Shown piece by piece: positions 25,904-33,617 of a DNA stretch of 64,000 bases (its first letter is position 1; the number at the start of each line of letters is the position of its first letter). Source of the DNA: AC-32 sp963772975. GTDB lineage: Bacteria > Actinomycetota > Thermoleophilia > Gaiellales > Gaiellaceae. The notes beneath the pieces were generated by a model. It did no database searches, was not told the DNA's origin, and saw only the letters and a program-made list of their open reading frames with translations. Where the stretch lies: assembly GCA_963772975.1 (NCBI GenBank), contig CAVYZH010000009.1, positions 21,769-85,768 on the forward strand, given 5' to 3'. The translations under genes were made by a program, and so were the position numbers.

Positions 25904-27442
25904 ATGAAGCGGAAGCTATTTACCGCTGCGGTGGTCGCGGGAGTCATTGCCGGCCTGGCGGCTGCGGTTGCGACGCGGACGGGACCGGGCGCGGCTCAGG
26001 CTCAGGCGTACCCGGCTCCGCATCCGACAGTCAGCGACTACCAGTTCATCAAGGCGACGACGCCGACGCAGGCCGATTGTGCGGCCGTCGCTCGCACGTG
26101 CTTCACGCCGCAGGCAATCCAGTCTGCATACAACGTCGGCCCGTTGCACAAGGCAGGCTGGAACGGCAAGGGGATCACGATCGCGATCGTGGACTCCTAC
26201 GGAAGCGACACAATGGCGCACGACCTGCACGTCTTTGACCAGGCCTTCGGCCTGCAGGCGATGTGCGGGGAGGAAGGCGTCACCTGTCTGCCGGGTATGC
26301 CGAAGTTCAGCGAGCTCGCGGTCAACGGCACACCCGAGACGAAGGCGCAGCCCGGCAATGGGACGCATCTCGAGGACAAGGCAGCCTGGGCGATCGAGGT
26401 CGCGCTCGACGTCGAGACCTCGCACGCGATCGCGCCGCAAGCAAACATCCTGCTGGTTCATTCAAACAACGCCGAGACGCTCGGCGTCCAGGGCTTCCCG
26501 AACATGATGAAGGCCGAGGACTACGTCGTCTCGAACCACCTCGCGCAGGTGATTTCACAGAGCTTCGCCTCGTCCGAGGACGCGTTCTCGAGCTACCAGT
26601 CGCTGCTGAATCTCCGCTACGCGTACAAGAACGCCGCGGCCAACGGCGTCACCGTACTCGGCTCCTCCGGCGACGACGGCTCGACCAACTTCACGAAGTC
26701 GCCCGTGAGCAAGGGTGGAAGCCTGATCCCGTTCCCGGCCGTCGAATGGCCGGCGTCGGACCCGCTCGTGACCGGCGTGGGAGGCACCTACCTCTGCACC
26801 GATCCGCTCGCGACGGCGAGCCAACCGCGCACGACCGACCCGATCGCAGGGCTCGGCGCGAAGTGCAGCAGCTCGACCTTCAACGCGGCCGGTGCGGCCG
26901 AGGTCGCCTGGACGTTCTCCGGTGGCGGCTTCAGCCACGTCTTCTCACGGCCGGACTACCAGGCCGGCGGGCTTCCGGCCGGCAGCACGCCGATCCCGGC
27001 CTCGGCCCGCGGTGTCCCCGACATCGCGTTCCAGGCGAGTTCTGCGACCGGCGCGCTCGTCTACCTGTCGCTGCCGCCGGACGGCACCGACTCGAACATC
27101 AACCAGACCGGCTGGTACGACATCGGCGGGACTTCGCTCAGCTGTCCGCAGTGGGCAGGGCTCGTGGCGATCGCCGACCAGATCAACAAGGCGAAATACG
27201 GCCAACTGGGGCTCGGCCTGATCAACCCCGCGCTGTACAAGCTGGCGGCAAACCCGGCGAAGTACGCGTCGGACTACTTCGACGTCGCGCACACGGCGAT
27301 CGCAGGCGTCGAGAACGACAACCAGGAGGATCCCAGCATCCCCGGCTACCCGGCGACGCAGGGTTGGGATCCGGTCACCGGCCTCGGCACGCCGAACGCG
27401 GCGGCGCTGATCCCGGACCTCGTCGACGCGGCTCACAGCTAG
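25904..27442 (+). CDS. secreted S53 (sedolisin/kumamolisin) serine-carboxyl peptidase
   Basis: ATG 25904 is preceded by GAAGGAGGGG and gives 512 residues starting with a signal peptide (MKRKLFTAAVVAGVIAGLAAAVA). S53 catalytic residues are in place: Glu and Asp in AWAIEVALDVE (about 165 and 169), the oxyanion Asp in VLGSSGDDGS, and the nucleophile Ser in GGTSLSCPQWAG (about 410). The C-terminal calcium site is in DYFDVAHTAI and GWDPVTGLGTP. Sedolisins act outside the cell, often at acid pH. The usual long pro-domain is missing or very short, since the catalytic domain begins near residue 60. A TATAAC hexamer at 25859-25864 may be the -10. Confidence 0.9.
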   Translation: MKRKLFTAAVVAGVIAGLAAAVATRTGPGAAQAQAYPAPHPTVSDYQFIKATTPTQADCAAVARTCFTPQAIQSAYNVGPLHKAGWNGKGITIAIVDSYGSDTMAHDLHVFDQAFGLQAMCGEEGVTCLPGMPKFSELAVNGTPETKAQPGNGTHLEDKAAWAIEVALDVETSHAIAPQANILLVHSNNAETLGVQGFPNMMKAEDYVVSNHLAQVISQSFASSEDAFSSYQSLLNLRYAYKNAAANGVTVLGSSGDDGSTNFTKSPVSKGGSLIPFPAVEWPASDPLVTGVGGTYLCTDPLATASQPRTTDPIAGLGAKCSSSTFNAAGAAEVAWTFSGGGFSHVFSRPDYQAGGLPAGSTPIPASARGVPDIAFQASSATGALVYLSLPPDGTDSNINQTGWYDIGGTSLSCPQWAGLVAIADQINKAKYGQLGLGLINPALYKLAANPAKYASDYFDVAHTAIAGVENDNQEDPSIPGYPATQGWDPVTGLGTPNAAALIPDLVDAAHS

Positions 27443-27461
27443 GCCGAAGTCGACATCGTCG

Positions 27462-27499
27462 AAGCGAGGGAGGGCGCCGCGATGCGCCCTCCCTCGCTT
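27462..27499 (+). terminator. intrinsic terminator of the S53 peptidase gene
   Basis: A perfect 16-bp stem pairs 27462-27477 with 27484-27499 around a 6-base loop and ends in TTT. It lies 20 bases after the stop codon and is one of the strongest hairpins in the window. Confidence 0.8.
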
Positions 27500-27525
27500 T
27501 CGAGGCGTGAGATAGGGTCGGGGCC

Positions 27526-27914
27526 GTGCCGGAGCTGAACGCGATCGGGATCGCCGTTTCCGACATGGCCGCGTCGATCCGCTTCTACCGTCTGCTCGGC
27601 CTCGACGTGCCCGAGACCCCGGACGAGGGCCACGTCGACACCTTCCTTCCGAACGGCGTGCGCTTCATGCTCGACTCGGAAGAGGTGATCCGGAGCTTCC
27701 TCCCCGACTGGACGCGGCAGAACGGGAACCAGATCTCGATCGCACTCGAATGCGCGAGCCCGGCGGAGGTCGACGAGGTCTACGCACGGGTCACGCCGGA
27801 GGTTTCGAAGGCGAGAAGGAGCCCTGGGATGCGTTCTGGGGCCAGCGCTACGCGCTGCTCGGAGACCCTGACGGGGTTCGGGTCAACCTCTACGCGCCGC
27901 TAGAGACGGGTTAG
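27526..27914 (+). CDS. VOC/glyoxalase-family protein (frameshifted)
   Basis: Vicinal-oxygen-chelate fold protein. The N-terminal half, from GTG 27526 (ELNAIGIAVSDMAASIRFYRLLGLD, then NGVRFML), and the C-terminal half (WDAFWGQRYALLGDPDGVRVNLYAPL, ending at 27914) are in different frames. The break is near 27795, where one base appears to be missing. Repaired, it is about 129 residues, a normal single VOC domain. A TAGGGT hexamer at 27513-27518 lies 7 bases before the start. Its end overlaps the convergent hydrolase gene. Substrate unknown. Confidence 0.75.
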
Positions 27915-28766
27915 CCACTCGACGAGCGTGCGCTCGTATTCGGGCGCGAAGCTCCCGTCCACCAGCGTCAGGTCGTGCTCGGCGCACGGGACCACGACCA
28001 GCTCGACGTCGTCGCCGCGCGCCTCCCGCCAGGCCTGGACGCTCGCCTCGACGGGCGCCCACGAGTCGAGCTCGCCGTAGAAGGAGAGCGTCGGCACGCG
28101 GACCCGCTCGAAGGTGGGTCGTGGGTCGTAGTCCATCTCCTCGATCCAGAGCTGCACCCCTTCCTCGTCGAGCAGCGTCGGGGGCAGCCAGAGCTGGCCC
28201 GCCCACGGCTCGTCGACGGCGTCCAGCAGGTCGGCGCCGAGCTGCTCGTCGGGCTCCGGCGCCACCTCGTGGATCCAGTGCTCGAAGCGGCGGCGTAGGT
28301 CGAGCGCCCGTTCGACCACGTCGTCGCCGTAGCCGGCGAGGCGGAGCTGCCGCTCGACTGCAACCATCATCTGCTCCGACGGCGTGACGCCGATCGAAGC
28401 GACGAGCACGAGGAACGCGACCTCGTCGGAGCGCGCCGCCGCGATCGGTGCGATCCAGCCGCCCTGGCTGTACCCGAAGAGGCCGACCCGCTCGGCGTCG
28501 ATTGCCCGGAGCACGGCGAGTGCGTCATCCGCCTGGAGATCGAACCGCCCGCGGGTCGCGTCGCCGGTCGACTCGCCCTCACCGCGGCGGTCGAAGGTGA
28601 CGACGCCGATCCCGTGCGGCGGGAGCAGCCGATGCAGGTGTTGCAGCAGCGGCGATTCGCGTGTGCCCTCGCCGGCGCCGTGCAGCGCCACGAGCGCCGT
28701 CGGGCCGCCGGGCGAGTAGCTCGCCGCGAGCGAGAAGGCGTCGCGCTCGATCCGCAGCTCTTCCAT
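27900..28766 (-). CDS. alpha/beta hydrolase
   Basis: A 288-residue alpha/beta hydrolase: oxyanion region LVALHGAGEG, nucleophile elbow GYSQGGW (Ser about 99), acid Asp in FYGELDSWAP and the catalytic His in CAEHDLTLVDG near the end. It resembles the dienelactone hydrolase / prolyl-oligopeptidase-like esterase group; substrate unknown. It follows helD by 2 bases on the same strand, so the two are probably one transcript. Confidence 0.87.
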   Translation of the reverse strand: MEELRIERDAFSLAASYSPGGPTALVALHGAGEGTRESPLLQHLHRLLPPHGIGVVTFDRRGEGESTGDATRGRFDLQADDALAVLRAIDAERVGLFGYSQGGWIAPIAAARSDEVAFLVLVASIGVTPSEQMMVAVERQLRLAGYGDDVVERALDLRRRFEHWIHEVAPEPDEQLGADLLDAVDEPWAGQLWLPPTLLDEEGVQLWIEEMDYDPRPTFERVRVPTLSFYGELDSWAPVEASVQAWREARGDDVELVVVPCAEHDLTLVDGSFAPEYERTLVEWLTRL

Positions 28767-28768
28767 GC

Positions 28769-30707
28769 TCAGAGCCCGAGCTCCGGCGGCAGCGGCCGTG
28801 CGTGGACGAGCACGAGCGTCGTCGTCGGCCGGGTGAGCGCGACGTAGAGCTCGCGCAGCCCCTGGCCCTCGACCGCCTCCTCGACGATCTGCGCCGGCTC
28901 GACGACGATCACGTGGTCGAACTCCATTCCCTTCGCCTCGCGCGGGGTGAGCACGGCGATGCGCGAGTCGTCGAAGAGCGCGCTCTCGCCCTCGCCGCGC
29001 AGGGAGGCGGGCGCGATCACGGCAAGCAGGCCTTCCTCGCCGGCCAGCCGCGCGGCCTCCTCGAAGGCGGCAGCAAGCGGCGGGTCGGCTTCGACCATGC
29101 GTGGCCGCTCGGCCCCGACGCGGTAGGCGACCGGCGGCTCGGCCTCGGGCGCGATCCGGGCCAGCAGCGGCAGCGCCAGCTCCATGATCTCGCGCGGGAC
29201 GCGGTAGGCGTGGCGCAGCTCCTCGACCTCGGCGCCTTCTGCGCCCTCGAGGTACGGCAGCAGCTCGGGCCAGCGGTCGTAGGGAACCGGGCCGGTCGCC
29301 TGCGCGATGTCGCCGAGCAGCGTGAACGAGCCGCCGGCGCGGCGCGCGACCATCCGCAGTTGCATCGGCGTGAGGTCCTGCGCCTCGTCCACGATCACGT
29401 GCCCGTAGCGGGTCGGCGACTCGACCAGGACCGCGCGGGCCTCGTCGAGCAGCGGCAGGTCGGCCTCGCTCCAGCCGCTCCGCGCGCGGCGCAGCAGCCG
29501 CCGCTCGCTCTCATCGAGCAGGCCTTCCGTGGCAGGCGCCTTCGCGTGAGGCGAGCAGCCGGCGCACCACCTGCTCGGGCTTGGGCGCCGGCCAGGACGT
29601 GTCGAGGAACTTCGTCAGCCGCCCATCCTGCCGCAGCGCCCGCTCGACCTCCTCGAAGTTGCGGAAGGCCTGGCCGCCGAGCCGGACGCCGTAGTCCTCG
29701 TAGAAGCGGCGCAGGACGTTCATCCGGAAGCGCTCGCGCGCAGCGGCGGTCAGGCCAAGCTCCGCCCGCGCCTCTTCGAGCAGCTCGGCGGCCTCGTCCG
29801 CCTCGACGCCGACGAAGCGGCCCTCCAGCCGCACGACCAGCTCCTGCGGCTCGCCTTCCGACGCCGCCTTGGCTGCCCGGCGCACGGCCTCACCCAGGCG
29901 TGTGTCCGCCTTCAGGCGCTGCACGTCGGGCGGATCGACGAGCGTCAGCTCGACGCCGGGCACGAGCTCCGCGACCGCGCGCTGGTCGACGCTGTCCTCG
30001 CCGAGCGTGGGGAGTACGTGCGAGACGTACTCCATGAAGGCCGGGTTCGGCCCGACCACGAGCACCCGCCGCAGCCGTTCGCGGTGCGCGTAGAGCAGGA
30101 ACGAGGCGCGGTGCAGCCCGACCGCCGTCTTGCCCGTGCCTGGCCCGCCCTGGATCACGAGCGGCGGCTCGGGGTCGCGGGCGATCAGGTGGTACTGGTC
30201 GGCCTGGATCGTGGCGACGATGTCGCGCATGCGGGCGTCGCGGCTGCGGTCGAGCTCCTCGAGCAGGAAGTCGTCCACGGCGCCGGCGTCGGCGAGCGAG
30301 CCGTCGAGCGCCTCGTCGCTGATCCCGGTCAGCGTGCGTCCCTTGGTGCGGAAGCGGCGGCGGAGGGTGACCCCGTGCGGCGCGGCCGGCGTCGCGGTGT
30401 AGAAGGGCCGCGCGGCCGGTGTCTGCCAGTTGACGACCAGCGCGCGGCGAGCGTCGTCGTGGATCCAGCGGCGGCCGATGTAGAGCGGGTCGGCCGACTC
30501 CTCGGAGTCGATCCGCCCGAAGCAGAGGCCGCGCTCGGCGTCCTCGTAGGTGCGCAGCCGCTCGGTCGCCCAGTCTTCGATCGCCTGCTGGGCGACCTCG
30601 GTCGCGCCGGCGCCGGCCGCGCGCAGCAGCGCCTCCCGCATCCGGTCGAGGCACTCGTAGGCCGTGTCCAGGTAGCGCTGCTCGGCCGGGAGGTCGGGAT
30701 GGGTCAC
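28769..30707 (-). CDS. HelD-like superfamily 1 helicase / RNA polymerase recycling factor (frameshifted)
   Basis: The N-terminal part (ATG 30707 to about 29530) and the C-terminal part (to 28769) lie in different frames; one indel near 29525 joins them into about 645 residues. HelD-type features: an N-terminal coiled region (EQRYLDTAYECLDRMREALL) and RIDSEESADPLYIGRRWIHD. Walker A is VIQGGPGTGKTAVGLHRASFLLY and motif II VIVDEAQDLTPMQL. The C-terminal helicase half has VLTPREAKGMEFDHVIV and LYVALTRPT. Actinobacterial HelD/HelR removes stalled RNA polymerase from DNA and can give rifamycin tolerance. It is divergent from padR. A plain UvrD-like repair helicase is the less likely alternative. 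Confidence 0.82.
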
Positions 30708-30730
30708 GAAAGCACCCTAACCATGCGCGT

Positions 30731-30761
30731 TTGCGTTCTACATATGCGTTTTACCTATACT
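30731..30761 (+). promoter_or_regulatory. padR promoter with direct repeats
   Basis: TATACT at 30756-30761 ends 7 bases before ATG 30769, predicting a leaderless padR mRNA. TTGCGT at 30731-30736 is a possible -35 with a long 19-base spacer. The hexamer TGCGTT occurs twice (30732-30737 and 30745-30750), 13 bases apart, within this promoter. This is a candidate PadR operator and could also control divergent helD. Confidence 0.5.
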
Positions 30762-30768
30762 GCTCGCG

Positions 30769-31164
30769 ATGACCCGCCACGGACGCCATCCACGCTCCCG
30801 CAGCCGCCGGCTCGTGCGGCCCGGGCACTGGCACGTCCACGCCCGGGTCGAGCGCTTCGTCGAGCCCTCGCTATTGCTGCTCCTGCGTGAGGGGCCATTG
30901 CACGGATACGAGCTGCTGGAGCGCATCCCCGAGCTCGGCGTCGAGGGCCGGGTGGACATCGGCAACCTCTACCGCTTGCTGCGGTCGCTGGAGGAGGAGG
31001 GACTGGTCAGCTCCGAGTGGAGTGCCGACCTGCCCGGCCCCGCCAAGCGCACCTACGAGCTCACCGAGGAGGGCCGCCGCCTGCTCGACCGCTGGGCCGA
31101 GGCGCTGCGGCGAGCGCAGGAGACGATCGGAACATTTCTCGAACGCTACGAAGAGAGGAGGTGA
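30769..31164 (+). CDS. PadR-family transcriptional regulator
   Basis: A 131-residue winged-helix regulator: LLLLREGPLHGYELLERIPEL and the recognition part GNLYRLLRSLEEEGLVSSEW, then the beta-wing TYELTEEGRRLLDRWAEALR and a dimerisation helix. A basic N-terminal extension of about 25 residues (RHGRHPRSRSRRL) is unusual. It is followed 2 bases later by a small coiled-coil gene and faces helD, so it may regulate either or itself. Confidence 0.9.
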   Translation: MTRHGRHPRSRSRRLVRPGHWHVHARVERFVEPSLLLLLREGPLHGYELLERIPELGVEGRVDIGNLYRLLRSLEEEGLVSSEWSADLPGPAKRTYELTEEGRRLLDRWAEALRRAQETIGTFLERYEERR

Positions 31165-31166
31165 AC

Positions 31167-31352
31167 ATGTGCGGAGATAGACATCACCGGCGCGGCTTCG
31201 GCCGTCGCGGGCGCCGCTTTCCCAACCGGGAGGAGTGGATCCAGCGTCTCGAGGAGCGACAGCGCGACCTCGAGGAGGAGATCGCCGACCTCGCAGACGT
31301 GATCAAGCATCTGAAGTCGGGCGAGACCCCCGCGGGGGCGACTGCGCTCTAG
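31167..31352 (+). CDS. small coiled-coil protein paired with PadR
   Basis: A 61-residue protein with ATG 31167 behind an excellent AGAGGAGG (31153-31160 region). The N-terminal third is very basic with a Cys and two His (MCGDRHHRRGFGRRGRR). The rest is one long amphipathic helix (EEWIQRLEERQRDLEEEIADLADVIKHL), likely a coiled coil. This layout resembles the small DUF5320-type proteins often found beside PadR regulators. Role unknown; a dimerisation partner or anti-regulator of PadR is possible. Confidence 0.75.
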   Translation: MCGDRHHRRGFGRRGRRFPNREEWIQRLEERQRDLEEEIADLADVIKHLKSGETPAGATAL

Positions 31353-31360
31353 GGCTTTCG

Positions 31361-31395
31361 GGCCCCGCCTCGCGCGGGGCCTTTCGCCCTTTTCC
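31361..31395 (+). terminator. intrinsic terminator after the padR operon
   Basis: GGCCCCGC (31361-31368) pairs with GCGGGGCC (31374-31381) around a 5-base loop, followed by a T-rich stretch (TTTCGCCCTTTT). It lies 8 bases after the small coiled-coil gene and upstream of the rimP promoter. Confidence 0.7.
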
Positions 31396-31399
31396 AGTT

Positions 31400-31461
31400 G
31401 CTATCCTGGCCAGACCACATTTCACCGGCTTGGCGAAATGGGCGCGCGGCGCCCATTTTTT
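31400..31461 (+). promoter_or_regulatory. rimP-nusA leader: extended -10 promoter plus terminator/antiterminator
   Basis: An extended -10 (TGC-TATCCT, hexamer 31402-31407) places transcription start near 31414. CATTTC (31418-31423) can pair with GAAATG (31435-31440). The latter bases are also needed by a terminator in which 31436-31445 pairs perfectly with 31449-31458 over a 3-base loop, ending in six T (31456-31461). The two hairpins share bases 31436-31440 and exclude each other. The layout is a classic attenuator in front of nusA. Confidence 0.7.
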
Positions 31462-31480
31462 GTGAGGAGGCAGAACGCGG

Positions 31481-31912
31481 ATGGCGAGCGTGCACGACAA
31501 GGAGCGGACACTGGAGCGCGAGATCAGCGGCAAGGTCGAAGAGGCCCTGCCGGGCGTCGAGGTGCTCGCGGTCGAGCTGACCGGGCCCGAGCGGATGACC
31601 GTCTACGTCGACCGGGCCGGCGAACCTGTCGACATCGCGCTCTGCGAGCGCGTCACCCGCGTGCTCTCCGACTACCTGCGCGAGTACGGGGTCGACGTCT
31701 CCTCGCCCGGGCCGGAGCCGCCCCTGCGCAAGCCGGAGCACTTCCAGCGCGCACTCGGCCGGCAGGTGAAGCTGAAGACCGACGCCCGCAAGCTGCGCGG
31801 CGAGGTCAAGCGCGCCGACGCCGACCGCGTCACCGTCGCGGCCGAAGGAGAGGAATTCGTCATCCCGTACGAGCAGATCGTGCGGGGCAACCTGATCGAG
31901 GTGAAGGCATGA
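31481..31912 (+). CDS. rimP: ribosome maturation factor RimP
   Basis: A 143-residue 30S assembly factor. The N-terminal alpha-beta domain (VEEALPGVEVLAVELTGPERMTVYVDRAG, then ALCERVTRVLSDYL) carries the conserved DVSSPGPEPPLRKPEHFQR signature. A C-terminal SH3-like barrel runs from LRGEVKRADADRVTV to the end. ATG 31481 follows GAGGAGG at 31464-31470. It is first in the rimP-nusA-ylxR-infB-DUF503-rbfA operon and its stop overlaps nusA (ATGA). Confidence 0.94.
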   Translation: MASVHDKERTLEREISGKVEEALPGVEVLAVELTGPERMTVYVDRAGEPVDIALCERVTRVLSDYLREYGVDVSSPGPEPPLRKPEHFQRALGRQVKLKTDARKLRGEVKRADADRVTVAAEGEEFVIPYEQIVRGNLIEVKA

Positions 31913-33378
31913 GCAGGGAGATCATCGAGCTCGTTCACGAGCTCGAACGAGACCGGGGGATCGAAGGCGACACGCTGATCGCGGCGCTCGAGGACGCGCT
32001 GCTGGCGGCGTACAAGAAGACGCCGGGTGCGTCGCGTCACGCCGTGGTCGAGCTCGACGGCGAGGGCGACTTCCGTGTCTTCTCGATCGAGCTCCCGCCG
32101 GACATCGAGGAGCGGCTGCTCGAGGAGGCGCGCGAGCGCGTGCTCACCGAGCTGGAGGCCGCCGAGGTCGAGAACGGCGAGCGCTCGCACGTGCTCGTCA
32201 CCGACGAGGACCTCGACATCGACTGGTCCGAGGTGCCCGAGAACCAGGTAAAGCGGGCCGACGTCACGCCGGAGAACTTCGGCCGCATCGCCGCGCAGAC
32301 CGCGAAGCAGGTGATCACGCAGCGGATCCGCGAGGCCGAGCGCCAGATCATGTACGACGAGTACGTCGACCGCGTGACCGAGGTCGTGACCGGGATCGTC
32401 CAGCAGGCGGGCGACCGCAACAACGTGCTCGTCGACCTCGGCAAGGTCGAGGCGCTGCTGCCGCGCTCCGAGCAGGTCGACGGCGAGCGTTACGAGCAGG
32501 GCTCGCGCATCAAAGCCGTGATCACGGAGGTCCGCAGCGGCACCAAAGGCCCGCAGGTGATCCTCTCGCGCCGCGACCCGGAGCTGATCCGCACGCTGTT
32601 CGAGCTCGAGGTGCCGGAGATCGCCGACGGCCTCGTCGAGATCCGCGCGGTCGCGCGCGAGCCGGGGTACCGCTCGAAGATCGCCGTCGAGTCGCACGCC
32701 CAGGGCGTCGACCCGGTCGGCGCGTGCGTCGGGCCTCGCGGCTCGCGCGTGCGCATGGTCGTCTCCGAGCTGCGCGGCGAGAAGATCGACATCATCCCGT
32801 GGAACCCGGAGCCCGCGCGCTTCGTGGCCAAGGCGCTCTCGCCGGCCCGCGTGCGCGAGGTCTATCTCGACGACGACGCCAAGGAGGCGACCGTCGTCAC
32901 CCCCGACGACCAGCTCGCGCTGGCGATCGGCAAGGAGGGAATGAACGCCCGTCTCGCCGCGCGCCTGACGGGCTGGAAGGTCGACATCAAGTCCGACACC
33001 GAGTTCGCGACCGAGGAGGCGGAGGCTGCCTTCGCCGGCGACGGCGACGAGGGCGACACGGAGTTCACCGGTCGCTGCGCCGCGGTGCTCTCGAGCGGCA
33101 AGCGCTGCCCGAACGCGGCCCTGCCGGGCTCGCGCTACTGCGGGGTGCCCGCCCACCAGGAACTGGCGAACCGCCCGGAGGTGCAGGAGGACGAGGAGCC
33201 GGTCGTGGCCGAGTCCGAGCCGGACCTCGAGGCCGCAGCCGCGCTGGCCGAGCCGGAGGCCGAGAGCATCGGCCCCGACAGCGTCGAGCAGGAGCCGGCG
33301 CCCGAGACCGAGCCCGCCGAGGCGCAGGCAGAGCCCGAGCCGGTCGTTGAGGCCGAGGAGTCCGAGCCTGCTGCGTGA
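31909..33378 (+). CDS. nusA: transcription termination/antitermination factor NusA with extra C-terminal Cys/His module
   Basis: A 489-residue protein. An N-terminal RNA-polymerase-binding domain (SREIIELVHELERDRGIEGDTL) is followed by an S1 domain (about 130-200), then KH1 and KH2 (VGACVGPRGSRVRMVVSEL; LAIGKEGMNARLAARLTGWK). After KH2 it has a non-standard region: a short module at about 388-415 with spaced Cys residues, GRCAAVLSSGKRC then SRYCGVPAHQ, which looks like a CCCH zinc site. A roughly 75-residue Glu/Pro/Ala tail follows. ATG 31909 overlaps the rimP stop. NusA controls pausing and termination, and may act on the hairpins upstream of its own operon. Confidence 0.93.
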   Translation: MSREIIELVHELERDRGIEGDTLIAALEDALLAAYKKTPGASRHAVVELDGEGDFRVFSIELPPDIEERLLEEARERVLTELEAAEVENGERSHVLVTDEDLDIDWSEVPENQVKRADVTPENFGRIAAQTAKQVITQRIREAERQIMYDEYVDRVTEVVTGIVQQAGDRNNVLVDLGKVEALLPRSEQVDGERYEQGSRIKAVITEVRSGTKGPQVILSRRDPELIRTLFELEVPEIADGLVEIRAVAREPGYRSKIAVESHAQGVDPVGACVGPRGSRVRMVVSELRGEKIDIIPWNPEPARFVAKALSPARVREVYLDDDAKEATVVTPDDQLALAIGKEGMNARLAARLTGWKVDIKSDTEFATEEAEAAFAGDGDEGDTEFTGRCAAVLSSGKRCPNAALPGSRYCGVPAHQELANRPEVQEDEEPVVAESEPDLEAAAALAEPEAESIGPDSVEQEPAPETEPAEAQAEPEPVVEAEESEPAA

Positions 33379-33611
33379 GCACGCCCATCAGGACGTGCGC
33401 CGGCTGCGGCCGCAAGGCCCCGCAGGCCGAGCTGCTGCGCTTCGTCGCGAGCGACGGCGCGCTGAAGCATGCGCCGCAGGGACCGGGACGCGGCGCCTAC
33501 ACGTGCCGGCGCCTCGCCTGCTTCGAGCGGGCGCGGGAACGGCACGCGTTCAGCCGCACCCTGCGAGCGACCGTGCGGGTCGATCAGGAGCTCGCACGGC
33601 TCTACACTTGA
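33375..33611 (+). CDS. YlxR/RnpM-family RNA-binding protein
   Basis: A 78-residue DUF448 protein with the family core RTCAGCGRKAPQAELLRFVA and the later GRGAYTCRRLACFERARER. GTG 33375 overlaps the nusA stop. It is found between nusA and infB in most Gram-positive bacteria; Bacillus YlxR binds RNase P and modulates it. Contains two Cys pairs that could bind metal. Confidence 0.9.
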   Translation: MSTPIRTCAGCGRKAPQAELLRFVASDGALKHAPQGPGRGAYTCRRLACFERARERHAFSRTLRATVRVDQELARLYT

Positions 33612-33617
33612 GCGCGA

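Noticed and set aside
31327..31338. CCCCCGCGGGGG palindrome at the end of the small coiled-coil gene
   Set aside because: It lies within coding sequence of a GC-rich gene, just before a better terminator at 31361-31395.
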